Notes: a model not told the origin generated them from the letters alone. Shown: positions 8,887 through 17,017, counted from the stretch's first letter. The stretch: DNA of 23,031 nucleotides from an uncultured Roseburia sp. (GCA_910584215.1 CAJTYI010000048.1:1-23031); one strand, 5' to 3'. Numbers and translations: made by a program.

Positions 8887-10554
8887 ATGAAAAGCGATAA
8901 TGTAAAGAAAGGGATGCAGCAGGCGCCTCACCGAAGCCTTTTTAACGCGCTGGGCTTTACGGAGGAAGAGATGAATAAACCGATGGTCGGTATTGTCAGT
9001 TCTTACAATGAGATTGTACCAGGCCATATGAACCTTGATAAGATTGTCAACGCCGTTAAGCTTGGCGTTGCGGAGGCAGGCGGCGTGCCGGTAGTATTTC
9101 CGGCGATTGCAGTCTGCGACGGCATTGCGATGGGCCATATCGGCATGAAGTATTCTCTGGTTACGCGCGACCTGATCGCCGATTCCACCGAGTGTATGGC
9201 GCTTGCCCACCAGTTTGACGCGCTGGTGATGGTGCCAAACTGTGACAAGAATGTGCCGGGGCTTTTGATGGCGGCGGCGCGCATCAATGTGCCTACCGTG
9301 TTTGTGTCCGGCGGTCCGATGCTGGCCGGGCGCGTAAAGGGGCAGAAGAGAAGCCTCTCATCCATGTTTGAGGCGGTCGGCTCCTACGAAGCTGGTTCCA
9401 TGACTGAGGCGGATGTGAGGGAATATGAGGAGAAGGTCTGCCCCACCTGCGGTTCCTGCTCCGGTATGTATACCGCCAATTCCATGAACTGTCTCACGGA
9501 AGCGCTCGGCATGGGGCTTCGCGGCAACGGTACGATTCCTGCAGTATACTCCGAGCGCATCAAGCTCGCAAAACATGCGGGTATGGCGGTGATGGAGATG
9601 TACCGTAAGAATATCCGTCCGAGAGATATTATGACAAAGGAAGCGGTGTTAAATGCCCTGACAGTGGATATGGCATTGGGATGTTCGACCAACAGTATGC
9701 TTCATCTGCCGGCGATCGCCCACGAGATTGGGTTTGATTTTGACATTGCCTTTGCCAATCCGATCAGTGAGAAAACACCGAATCTCTGTCATCTCGCGCC
9801 AGCGGGGCCGACCTATATGGAGGACTTAAACGAGGCGGGCGGCGTCTACGCCGTGATGAAAGAGCTTGCGGATATCGGTCTGTTAAATACCGAGTGTATG
9901 ACGGTTACCGGTCAGACGATCGGCGAAAATATAAAAGACGCGGTCAACAAAAACCCCGAGGTCATCCGTCCTTTGGACAATCCGTACAGCAGGACCGGCG
10001 GTCTTGCTGTGCTAAAAGGTAATCTGGCCCCGGACGGCAGTGTCGTGAAGCGCTCTGCCGTCGTGGAGGAGATGATGGTGCATGAGGGTCCGGCAAGAGT
10101 GTTCAACTGTGAGGAGGATGCGATTGCGGCGATCAAGGGCGGCAAAATTGTCGCGGGTGACGTGGTTGTCATTCGCTACGAGGGACCGAAAGGCGGTCCA
10201 GGTATGCGGGAGATGTTAAATCCGACTTCTGCGATTGCCGGCATGGGTCTTGGCTCATCCGTTGCGCTGATTACCGACGGGCGGTTTTCCGGCGCCAGCC
10301 GCGGTGCTTCCATCGGCCATGTCTCACCGGAGGCGGCGGTCGGCGGACCGATCGCGCTTGTGGAAGAGGGAGATACGATAAAGATCAATATCCCGGCATT
10401 GACGCTGGAGCTTGCAGTATCCGACGAGGAGCTTGCGGCACGCAGGGAAAAATGGCAGCCCAGGGAGCCGAAAGTGACGGAAGGCTATTTGAAGAGATAT
10501 ACGTCGCTTGTGACATCCGGCAACCGCGGGGCGATCCTGCAGCTGCCAGAGTAA
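8887..10554 (+). CDS. ilvD: Dihydroxy-acid dehydratase
   Basis: Dehydrates 2,3-dihydroxy-isovalerate and 2,3-dihydroxy-3-methylvalerate to the keto acid precursors of valine, leucine and isoleucine. The 555-residue protein has normal length. Iron-sulfur ligands are visible at NCDKNVPG (C119) and CPTCGSCSGMYTANSMNC (C185, C188, C191). Where the oxygen-stable [2Fe-2S] class has a TPCN cysteine, this protein has VPGH (residues 44-47), as E. coli IlvD does, so it probably carries the oxygen-labile [4Fe-4S] cluster, fitting an anaerobe. The C-terminal GGPGMREMLNPTSAI and TDGRFSGASRG motifs are intact. ATG 8887 has TAGGAG at 8875-8880; the leader context resembles that of the gene at 1745. Confidence 0.96.
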   Translation: MKSDNVKKGMQQAPHRSLFNALGFTEEEMNKPMVGIVSSYNEIVPGHMNLDKIVNAVKLGVAEAGGVPVVFPAIAVCDGIAMGHIGMKYSLVTRDLIADSTECMALAHQFDALVMVPNCDKNVPGLLMAAARINVPTVFVSGGPMLAGRVKGQKRSLSSMFEAVGSYEAGSMTEADVREYEEKVCPTCGSCSGMYTANSMNCLTEALGMGLRGNGTIPAVYSERIKLAKHAGMAVMEMYRKNIRPRDIMTKEAVLNALTVDMALGCSTNSMLHLPAIAHEIGFDFDIAFANPISEKTPNLCHLAPAGPTYMEDLNEAGGVYAVMKELADIGLLNTECMTVTGQTIGENIKDAVNKNPEVIRPLDNPYSRTGGLAVLKGNLAPDGSVVKRSAVVEEMMVHEGPARVFNCEEDAIAAIKGGKIVAGDVVVIRYEGPKGGPGMREMLNPTSAIAGMGLGSSVALITDGRFSGASRGASIGHVSPEAAVGGPIALVEEGDTIKINIPALTLELAVSDEELAARREKWQPREPKVTEGYLKRYTSLVTSGNRGAILQLPE

Positions 10555-10608
10555 ACGATATCAGGGTAGTTTTAGATTACTTTATTATATTAGAAAAGAG
10601 GAATTACG

Positions 10609-12303
10609 ATGCAGTTATCAGGTGCGCAGATCGTCATCGAATGCTTAAAAGAGCAGGGGGTGGATACCGTATTCGGGTATCCGGGCGGTGCCATCTTAAA
10701 TGTATACGATGAATTATACAAACAACAAAATGAGATCAACCATGTGCTGACTTCCCATGAGCAGGGAGCCGCACATGCGGCGGACGGTTACGCCAGAAGC
10801 ACCGGTAAAGTCGGCGTATGCTTTGCTACCAGCGGACCCGGAGCGACCAATCTGGTGACCGGTATCGCCACCGCCTATATGGATTCTGTTCCGCTTGTGG
10901 CGATCACCTGCAATGTCACGGTGCCGCTGCTTGGAAAGGACAGTTTTCAGGAGATTGATATCGCAGGTATCACGATGCCGATCACAAAACACAATTTTAT
11001 TGTAAAAGACGTATCCAAGCTGGCCGATACCATCCGGCGTGCCTTTCGGATTGCCCAGACCGGCAGACCGGGCCCAGTGCTTGTCGATATCCCCAAGGAT
11101 GTCACCGCGTTAAAAACAGAGTATGAATCCATCCGGCCGCAGCCGGTGGCGCGCGTGAAAGATACAATCTGCGAGGAGGATATCGAACGAGCGGTTGCGA
11201 TGATTAAGGAGGCAAAACAGCCCTATATCTTTGTGGGCGGCGGCGCTGTGATCTCCGGGGCCAGCGAAGAGCTGCGGGAATTTGTAGAGACCGTGGATGC
11301 CCCCATCTGCGATACGCTGATGGGCAAAGGCGCTTACGATGGAACCGGGGAGCGCTACACAGGGATGCTCGGTATGCACGGCACCAAGACATCCAATCTC
11401 GGCGTCAGCAGCTGCGATCTGCTTATCGCTGTGGGCGTGCGTTTTTCGGACCGCGTGCTCGGAAATGCGCAAAAATTTGCGAGGCAGGCGAAAATCTTAC
11501 AGATTGACGTCGACCCGGCGGAGATCAATAAAAATATCCGTGTGGACGCCAGCGTGATCGGAGACGTCCGCGAGGTGCTGCACTGTCTGAACCAGAAGTT
11601 AGAGCCGCAGGAGCATGAGGCGTGGATGGGACATATGATGGAGTTGAAAGACAAATTTCCACTGCATTATCCTGACACCGGCTTATCTGGGCCGTTTGTC
11701 GTTGAGGAGATTTATCGCGCGACCGGAGGAGACGCCATTATGGTAACGGAAGTCGGACAGCATCAGATGTGGACCGCGCAGTATTATAAATATTCCAGGC
11801 CGCGCACGCTTCTTACTTCCGGAGGGCTTGGCACGATGGGCTATGGGCTTGGAGCTGCCATTGGCGCTCAGTGCGCGAACCCGGATAAGCAAGTCGTCAA
11901 TATTGCGGGGGACGGCTGTTTTCGGATGAATATGAACGAGATTGCCACTGCGGTGCGGCAGAAGCTGCCGCTGATACAGGTCGTCATCAACAATCATGTG
12001 CTTGGCATGGTGCGCCAGTGGCAGGATTTGTTTTATGAGAAACGCTATTCCGCAACCGTGCTCGACGACGGTGTGGATTTTGTCAGGCTGGCGGAGGCCA
12101 TGGGCGCTAAGGCGTACCGTGCAGGCACGAGAGAAGAGTTTTGTGAAGCATTTGCCAAAGCTTTGGAGGAAAAGATGCCTGTGGTGATCGACTGTATCAT
12201 CGACTGTGACGATAAAGTCTGGCCGATGGTTGCACCCGGGGCCGATATCAGCACGGCCTTTACAGACGAAGATCTTGCCGAGCAGTGTGAGAAGAACCTC
12301 TAA
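10609..12303 (+). CDS. ilvB: Acetolactate synthase large (catalytic) subunit
   Basis: A thiamine-diphosphate enzyme that condenses two pyruvates, or pyruvate and 2-ketobutyrate, as the first common step of branched-chain amino acid synthesis. It has 564 residues with the three ThDP-enzyme domains in order: the N-terminal PYR domain with the cofactor-activating glutamate in SHEQGAAHAADGYAR (E51), a central Rossmann-like domain (about 190-330), and the C-terminal PP domain with the GDGCFRMN...NNH cofactor/Mg signature. FVKQ-like herbicide-site residues were not assessed. The regulatory small subunit ilvN and ilvC are absent nearby. ATG 10609 has AGAGG at 10597-10601, 54 bases after ilvD, suggesting co-transcription. 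The last codons and stop are echoed by a direct repeat just downstream. Confidence 0.95.
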   Translation: MQLSGAQIVIECLKEQGVDTVFGYPGGAILNVYDELYKQQNEINHVLTSHEQGAAHAADGYARSTGKVGVCFATSGPGATNLVTGIATAYMDSVPLVAITCNVTVPLLGKDSFQEIDIAGITMPITKHNFIVKDVSKLADTIRRAFRIAQTGRPGPVLVDIPKDVTALKTEYESIRPQPVARVKDTICEEDIERAVAMIKEAKQPYIFVGGGAVISGASEELREFVETVDAPICDTLMGKGAYDGTGERYTGMLGMHGTKTSNLGVSSCDLLIAVGVRFSDRVLGNAQKFARQAKILQIDVDPAEINKNIRVDASVIGDVREVLHCLNQKLEPQEHEAWMGHMMELKDKFPLHYPDTGLSGPFVVEEIYRATGGDAIMVTEVGQHQMWTAQYYKYSRPRTLLTSGGLGTMGYGLGAAIGAQCANPDKQVVNIAGDGCFRMNMNEIATAVRQKLPLIQVVINNHVLGMVRQWQDLFYEKRYSATVLDDGVDFVRLAEAMGAKAYRAGTREEFCEAFAKALEEKMPVVIDCIIDCDDKVWPMVAPGADISTAFTDEDLAEQCEKNL

Positions 12304-12361
12304 AGGTCGCAGAAGAAGCCGCGGCATGTGGAAGGATGAGAAGAACTTCTAAAGCCCGCAG
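12288..12361 (+). repeat. Direct repeat of the ilvB 3' end
   Basis: The final codons and stop of ilvB (12288-12312, starting TGAGAAGAACCTCTAAAG) are repeated at 12337-12361 (TGAGAAGAACTTCTAAAG) with 22 of 25 bases identical and an offset of 49 bases. The repeat looks like a local tandem duplication of the gene tail that has since drifted. Its second copy is non-coding. Confidence 0.6.
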
Positions 12362-12374
12362 CAGGGATGGGAAT

Positions 12375-12416
12375 ACTATTTTTGCATAGAACATGCCATA
12401 CCCGTAATAAAATAGT
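12375..12416 (+). promoter_or_regulatory. Dyad and possible promoter upstream of serC
   Basis: An 8-base inverted repeat (ACTATTTT at 12375-12382, AAAATAGT at 12409-12416) encloses a smaller hairpin GCAT-agaac-ATGC (12384-12396). A candidate promoter overlaps it: TTGCAT (12382-12387) with either TAATAA (12405-12410, spacer 17) or TAAAAT (12408-12413, spacer 20). There is no run of T after the dyad, so it is not a standard terminator. I could not find the conserved T-box sequence or another known leader. Both an operator and a promoter role are guesses. Confidence 0.3.
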
Positions 12417-12473
12417 GCAAACGGTGCCTTTTCGCGCCATCACCATATAGCATATAGGAGGAGAAGATACATT

Positions 12474-13556
12474 ATGAGCAGAGTATACAATTTTTCGGCA
12501 GGGCCGGCGGTATTGCCGGAGGAGGTATTAAAAGAAGCGGCGGAGGAGATGTTAGATTATCAGGGATGCGGCATGTCCGTGATGGAGATGAGCCACCGCT
12601 CCAAAGTGTATGATAAGATCATCAAAGACGCAGAGCAGGATTTGCGCGATCTGATGAATATTCCCGACAATTACAAGGTGCTGTTTTTGCAGGGAGGAGC
12701 TTCCCAGCAGTTTGCCATGATACCGATGAATCTGATGAAGAATAAAAAAGCCGGCTACATTGTGACCGGACAGTGGGCAAAAAAAGCGTTCCAGGAGGCA
12801 AAGATCTACGGAGAGGCAGTAAAGCTCGCATCTTCTGAAGATCAGACATTCTCCTATATTCCGGACTGTTCTGATTTGGATATCCCGGAGGATTTGGACT
12901 ATGTATATATCTGCGAGAACAATACGATCTACGGCACAAAATATAAAGAGCTGCCAAATACGAAAGGGCATGTGCTGGTAGCCGATGTATCTTCCTGCTT
13001 TCTGTCGGAGCCGGTTGATGTGAGCAAATATGGCGTCATCTACGGCGGTGTACAGAAAAACGTGGGACCGGCCGGCGTCGTGATCGTGATTATCCGCGAA
13101 GACTTAATCACAGAAGATACGCTTCCCGGCACACCTACGATGTTAAAATATAAGACGCACGCGGACAATGATTCGCTGTACAATACGCCGCCGTGTTACG
13201 GTATTTATATGTGCGGCAAAGTATTCAAATGGCTCAAAAAGATGGGCGGCCTTGCGGCGATGAAAGAGCATAACGAGGAGAAGGCAAAGATTCTTTATGA
13301 TTTCTTAGACCAGAGCAAGATGTTTAAAGGAACTGTGGTGGAAAAAGACCGTTCTCTTATGAATGTGCCGTTCGTGACCGGCAATGAAGAGCTCGACGCA
13401 AAGTTTGTGAAGGAAGCGACCGCCGCAGGTTTTGTAAACTTAAAGGGGCACCGCACGGTCGGCGGTATGCGCGCATCGATCTACAACGCCATGCCGAAAG
13501 AGGGTGTTTTAAAGCTGGTAGAATTTATGAAGAAGTTTGAGGAGGAAAATGCATAA
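12474..13556 (+). CDS. serC: Phosphoserine aminotransferase
   Basis: A PLP enzyme that transfers the amino group of glutamate to 3-phosphohydroxypyruvate, giving phosphoserine (it also acts in pyridoxal phosphate synthesis in some bacteria). It has 360 residues, the usual length. It starts with NFSAGPAVLPEEVL and contains MEMSHRS (38-44), the phosphate-binding GGASQQF (74-80), W101, VADVSS with D171 that pairs with the pyridine nitrogen, and the Schiff-base lysine in GGVQKNVGPAG (K195). GHRTVGGMRASIYNA near the end provides the substrate-binding arginines. AGGAGG precedes ATG 12474. The stop TAA shares its last base with the serA ATG, so the two are translationally coupled. Confidence 0.97.
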   Translation: MSRVYNFSAGPAVLPEEVLKEAAEEMLDYQGCGMSVMEMSHRSKVYDKIIKDAEQDLRDLMNIPDNYKVLFLQGGASQQFAMIPMNLMKNKKAGYIVTGQWAKKAFQEAKIYGEAVKLASSEDQTFSYIPDCSDLDIPEDLDYVYICENNTIYGTKYKELPNTKGHVLVADVSSCFLSEPVDVSKYGVIYGGVQKNVGPAGVVIVIIREDLITEDTLPGTPTMLKYKTHADNDSLYNTPPCYGIYMCGKVFKWLKKMGGLAAMKEHNEEKAKILYDFLDQSKMFKGTVVEKDRSLMNVPFVTGNEELDAKFVKEATAAGFVNLKGHRTVGGMRASIYNAMPKEGVLKLVEFMKKFEEENA

Positions 13557-14719
13557 TGTATCGTTATCATTGTTTAAATCCAATCGCTGCCGTAGGGTTG
13601 GAGCTGTTTTCGGATGAGTATCAAAAGGTGGAGGAATTAAAGGATGCCGATGCCGCCCTGGTGAGAAGCGCCGCTATGCATGAGCTGGAGCTGCCTGAGG
13701 GGCTGATGGCTGTCGCAAGGGCAGGAGCGGGCGTCAACAATATACCGCTCGATAAATGTGCAGAGAAAGGTATTGTCGTGTTTAACACGCCGGGCGCCAA
13801 TGCCAACGGCGTAAAGGAGCTGGTATTTGCCGGGATGTTGTACGCTTCCCGCGATTTGGTCGGCGGTATCGAGTGGTGTCTTGAGAACCAGAATGACGAC
13901 AATATCGCCAAGACTGCTGAAAAGCAGAAGAAGAACTTTGCGGGAACCGAGATTTCCGGCAAGAAGATCGGTGTGATCGGTTTGGGAGCCATCGGTGTTC
14001 TGGTTGCGAACGCGGCAACGCACATGGGAATGGAGGTCTACGGTTATGATCCGTACATCTCTGTGAGTGCAGCGTGGAATTTGTCGCGCAGCGTAAAACA
14101 TGTGACAAATGTGGAGGATATCTATCGCGAGTGTGATTTTATCACCGTTCATGTGCCGCTGTTGGATTCCACCAGAAAGATGATTAACGCGGAGGCGATC
14201 GCGATGATGAAGCCGACAGCAGTAGTGCTCAATTTTGCGAGAGACCTGCTGGTGGACGAGGAAGCCATGGTTGACGCGCTGGCAAAAGATAAGATCAAAA
14301 AATATGTGTCCGATTTCCCGAACACGACGACGGTCGGTGCGAAAGGCTGTATCGTAACGCCGCATCTTGGCGCGTCTACAGCGGAATCAGAAGATAACTG
14401 TGCGATTATGGCTGTGCGTGAGATTCGCGATTTCCTGGAGAACGGCAATATAGTCCATTCTGTCAATTTCCCGGACTGCAATATGGGTGCGTGCACTACC
14501 GCAGGCAGAGTCGGTATTCTCCACAAAAACGAGAGCAATATTTTAAGCGGTTTTACGGCGATTTTCGGTGAGGCAGGGATTAACATCGACGGTATGGCAA
14601 ACAAGTCAAAGGGAGATTATGCTTATGCGCTGTTTGATATTGATGCGTCTGTCGGTGATGAGGTGTTAAAGAAGTTGGAAGCTTGCAACGGCGTTCTTCG
14701 CGTGCGCAAGGTAAAATAG
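13556..14719 (+). CDS. serA: D-3-phosphoglycerate dehydrogenase
   Basis: Oxidises 3-phosphoglycerate with NAD+, the entry step to serine. It has 387 residues: a substrate domain, an NAD-binding Rossmann fold with GLGAIG (142-147) and the acidic residue in YGYDPY, and a C-terminal ACT domain (about 318-387, GRVGILHKNESNILSGF) that usually mediates serine feedback. The catalytic arginine (R229 in NFARDLLVDEE) and histidine (H270 in VTPHLGAST) are present. The glutamate that normally completes the triad in a DVFxxEP-type loop is not visible: the loop is short (SDFPNTTTVG, 252-261), and D253 may substitute. ATG 13556 overlaps the serC stop by one base, and GGAGG lies at 13541-13545. Its neighbours support the serine assignment. 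Confidence 0.93.
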   Translation: MYRYHCLNPIAAVGLELFSDEYQKVEELKDADAALVRSAAMHELELPEGLMAVARAGAGVNNIPLDKCAEKGIVVFNTPGANANGVKELVFAGMLYASRDLVGGIEWCLENQNDDNIAKTAEKQKKNFAGTEISGKKIGVIGLGAIGVLVANAATHMGMEVYGYDPYISVSAAWNLSRSVKHVTNVEDIYRECDFITVHVPLLDSTRKMINAEAIAMMKPTAVVLNFARDLLVDEEAMVDALAKDKIKKYVSDFPNTTTVGAKGCIVTPHLGASTAESEDNCAIMAVREIRDFLENGNIVHSVNFPDCNMGACTTAGRVGILHKNESNILSGFTAIFGEAGINIDGMANKSKGDYAYALFDIDASVGDEVLKKLEACNGVLRVRKVK

Positions 14720-14725
14720 CACAAT

Positions 14726-14730
14726 GGAGG
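14726..14730 (+). promoter_or_regulatory. Ribosome binding site setting the DUF1015 start
   Basis: GGAGG lies 9 bases before ATG 14740. The open frame extends upstream to an ATG at 14683 inside serA, but that start has no comparable site and would overlap serA by 37 bases, so 14740 is preferred. Confidence 0.8.
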
Positions 14731-14739
14731 TGTTCTAAA

Positions 14740-15987
14740 ATGGCAACAGTAAAACCATTTTTAGCCATCCGGCCATGCCAAGGGAAGGCAGCAGAGATCG
14801 CTGCCCTCCCTTATGACGTCTATAACAGAGAGGAAGCGACAAGGGCGGTAGAACATGCGCCGCTATCCTTTCTGCGCATCGACAGGGCGGAAACGCAATT
14901 TGCGAGCTCCGTCGATACCTATGCGGACAAGGTGTATCAGAAAGCCCACGATTTGCTCTGGGGTATGGTGGAAGATGGCTCTTTTATAAGAGAAGAGAAG
15001 CGGTGTTATTATGTCTATGAGCTTACCATGGACGGTAGGACACAGACAGGTATCGCCGCCTGTGCCGCGATCGATGATTATCAGAACAATGTAATCAAAA
15101 AACACGAGAATACCCGCGCGGAGAAAGAAAAAGACCGCATTCGCCATGTCGATGTCTGCAGCGCGCAGACGGGACCGATTTTCCTTGCCTATCGCTCGAA
15201 CGCTGCCATCAATCAGATTGTTGAGCGGGTAAAAAGCGGGGAGGCGGAATATGATTTCACTGCCGAGGACGGAATACGCCATCGCGTGTTTGTGATTTCG
15301 GAGGACGCCGATATTGCGGCGATCGAGCAGGCGTTTGCAGGCATTGGGGAAATCTATATTGCAGACGGCCATCATCGTGCAGCCTCCGCAGTCAAAGTGG
15401 GACTGGGACGCCGGGCGGCGCATCCAGATTTTGACGGCACCGAAGAGTTTAATTATTTTCTCTCCGTGCTCTTTCCGGACGACCAGCTGATGATTATGGA
15501 TTACAACCGTGTGGTAAAAGACTTAAACGGGTATTCGTTTCACGATTTTGTAAAGGAAGTACAGAAACGTTTTGAGGTCACGGAGATTACCGGGCAGGAT
15601 GATGTACGGCCGCGAGCGCGCGGCAGCTTTACGATGTATGTTGAGGGGCACTGGCTGTTGTGTGAGATTCGTGAACAGGACAGAAAGCCGCAGGACCCGG
15701 TGGCAGATCTGGATGTCTCGCTTCTACAGAACATGCTCTTAGAACCGGTGCTCGGCATCAAAGACCCCAAGACGGATGATAGGATCGATTTTGTCGGCGG
15801 TATCCGCGGCACGGAGGAGCTGGTACGCCGCTGTCAATCGGATTGTGCCGTGGCCTTTGCCATGTATCCGACGTCGATTGCGGAATTGTTTGCTGTAGCG
15901 GATGCGGGGCGATTAATGCCGCCGAAGTCTACCTGGTTTGAGCCGAAACTACGCAGCGGATTGTTTATTCATGAGATAGAACGGTAA
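14740..15987 (+). CDS. DUF1015 family protein with DGHHR motif
   Basis: A 415-residue soluble protein of the DUF1015 (COG4198) family, whose biochemical role is not established to my knowledge. Family hallmarks seen are ALPYDV near the N-terminus (22-27), NNVIKKHENT (116-125), IADGHHRAASA (207-217), and MPPKSTWFEPKLRSGL at the C-terminus. DGHHR followed by an alanine-rich helix resembles the nucleotide/phosphate motif of the ParB-like fold used by free-serine kinases (SerK, SbnI). That link is from memory and is inference. It sits 20 bases after serA, in a serine operon that has no serB, so a role in serine or phosphoserine handling is plausible. No signal peptide or membrane segment is seen. 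The family call is secure; the function is unknown. Confidence 0.88.
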   Translation: MATVKPFLAIRPCQGKAAEIAALPYDVYNREEATRAVEHAPLSFLRIDRAETQFASSVDTYADKVYQKAHDLLWGMVEDGSFIREEKRCYYVYELTMDGRTQTGIAACAAIDDYQNNVIKKHENTRAEKEKDRIRHVDVCSAQTGPIFLAYRSNAAINQIVERVKSGEAEYDFTAEDGIRHRVFVISEDADIAAIEQAFAGIGEIYIADGHHRAASAVKVGLGRRAAHPDFDGTEEFNYFLSVLFPDDQLMIMDYNRVVKDLNGYSFHDFVKEVQKRFEVTEITGQDDVRPRARGSFTMYVEGHWLLCEIREQDRKPQDPVADLDVSLLQNMLLEPVLGIKDPKTDDRIDFVGGIRGTEELVRRCQSDCAVAFAMYPTSIAELFAVADAGRLMPPKSTWFEPKLRSGLFIHEIER

Positions 15988-15992
15988 AGAAT

Positions 15993-15996
15993 GGAG
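15993..15996 (+). promoter_or_regulatory. Ribosome binding site favouring MscS start at 16003
   Basis: GGAG lies 6 bases before ATG 16003. The alternative in-frame ATG at 15991 overlaps this site and has no clear Shine-Dalgarno of its own, so the shorter protein (304 rather than 308 residues) is preferred. Confidence 0.55.
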
Positions 15997-16002
15997 CGTA
16001 TT

Positions 16003-16917
16003 ATGTTTATAGCAGTAGAGCCGCTGCCTACCAGCGCAACGGAGACGATCGAAATTTTAAATAATGCACAGCAGGGGTTACAGCAAGTGGCGGAAAACCC
16101 GGGAGTTATCCGGGCATGGTTAGAAGGATTGCTGCCGGATGTACTCAGCTTTGCGATACAGTTTGTGGTGGCGGTAATCGTGTATTTGATTGCCAGCCGC
16201 CTGATACATCTCGTATTAAAGATTGTGCGCCGCTCCATGGAAAGGGCCAATACCGATGAAGGTGTCAAGCAGTTTGTTCTGCCGGTAATCAAGTATACCC
16301 TGTATATTATCTTGATTTTTGTCATTATGGGGCTCTTTGGTATTGCCACGACATCGGCAGTTGCAGTGCTTGGTTCTGCCGGTGTGGCGGTCGGCCTTGC
16401 TGTGCAGGGGAGTCTTTCCAATTTGGCCGGCGGCGTGTTGATTCTGCTTTTAAAACCGTTCAAAGTCGGCGATTACATTGTGGAACATGCGCACGGCAAT
16501 GAGGGAACCGTCGTCGAGATCTCTATCTTTTATACAACGCTGACGACGCCGGACAACCGAGTGATTGTGATACCAAACGGCAGTCTCTCCAACAGCAGTC
16601 TGACGAATGTCTCGCGCCTTGACAAGCGAAGGATTGATCTCGTGGTGGGAATCGGCTACGAGGCCGATATCAGAAAAGCGAAAGAAGTCTTTTACCATGT
16701 GGCCGAACAGGAGAGCGCAAGGCTGCCGGAGGAGGAGATCGTGGTGTTTGTGGACAACCTTGGCGCTTCCTCCGTCGATCTGGGGCTCCGCATCTGGGTG
16801 GGTGCCGCCGATTACTGGACAGCTAAATGGCGTCTGACAGAAAATATCAAGGCTGCGTTGGATGAGAATCAGATTTCGATTCCCTATCAGCAGATTGATG
16901 TGCAGATTAAGCAATAA
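16003..16917 (+). CDS. mscS: Small-conductance mechanosensitive channel, MscS family
   Basis: A membrane channel that opens under membrane tension to release solutes during hypo-osmotic shock. The 304-residue product (308 if ATG 15991 is used) has an N-terminal amphipathic stretch, three transmembrane helices (about 48-70, 92-113 and 116-150), and the cytoplasmic beta and alpha/beta vestibule domains. The pore helix carries the typical Gly/Ala-rich sequence GSAGVAVGLAVQGSLSN (124-140), followed by LKPFKVGDYI (150-159) and VVIPNG-type sequence in the beta domain (VIVIPNGSLSNSS). It is the last gene of the serine cluster, 15 bases after DUF1015, and is followed by terminator hairpins. No metabolic link to serine is evident; it may simply be co-transcribed. 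Confidence 0.93.
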   Translation: MFIAVEPLPTSATETIEILNNAQQGLQQVAENPGVIRAWLEGLLPDVLSFAIQFVVAVIVYLIASRLIHLVLKIVRRSMERANTDEGVKQFVLPVIKYTLYIILIFVIMGLFGIATTSAVAVLGSAGVAVGLAVQGSLSNLAGGVLILLLKPFKVGDYIVEHAHGNEGTVVEISIFYTTLTTPDNRVIVIPNGSLSNSSLTNVSRLDKRRIDLVVGIGYEADIRKAKEVFYHVAEQESARLPEEEIVVFVDNLGASSVDLGLRIWVGAADYWTAKWRLTENIKAALDENQISIPYQQIDVQIKQ

Positions 16918-16937
16918 TACAATAGGATTGGAGAAAT

Positions 16938-16952
16938 GCAGCCTGCGGCTGC
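16938..16952 (+). repeat. Short hairpin after mscS
   Basis: A perfect 6-base stem GCAGCC-TGC-GGCTGC with a 3-base loop, 20 bases after the mscS stop. It has no T-run, so alone it is not a terminator. It is the first of five consecutive hairpins in this intergenic region. Confidence 0.6.
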
Positions 16953-16966
16953 TATCATTGCTCATA

Positions 16967-17017
16967 AAAAAAGCTTATCTTAAACCTGATAAACGTCAGT
17001 GTAAGATAAGCTTTTTT
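16967..17017. terminator. Bidirectional intrinsic terminator between convergent operons
   Basis: A 16-base perfect inverted repeat (AAAAAAGCTTATCTTA at 16967-16982, its complement at 17002-17017) with a 19-base loop that can pair further through CTGA/TCAG. It ends in a T-run on both strands, so it can stop transcription of the mscS operon from the left and of the ABC transporter operon from the right. Confidence 0.88.

Noticed and set aside
11683..12327. A 214-codon open frame antisense to ilvB
   Set aside because: It is a shadow of the ThDP-binding domain of ilvB in the reverse frame.
12304..12473. T-box or other known amino acid riboswitch before serC
   Set aside because: The conserved T-box sequence and a terminator/antiterminator pair are not present.
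13637..14365. A 242-codon open frame antisense to serA
   Set aside because: It lies opposite a conserved gene with intact motifs and has no family resemblance or convincing ribosome binding site.
14683..14739. Upstream ATG at 14683 for the DUF1015 protein
   Set aside because: It would overlap serA out of frame and adds a Arg/Gln-rich stretch not expected in the family; GGAGG supports 14740.
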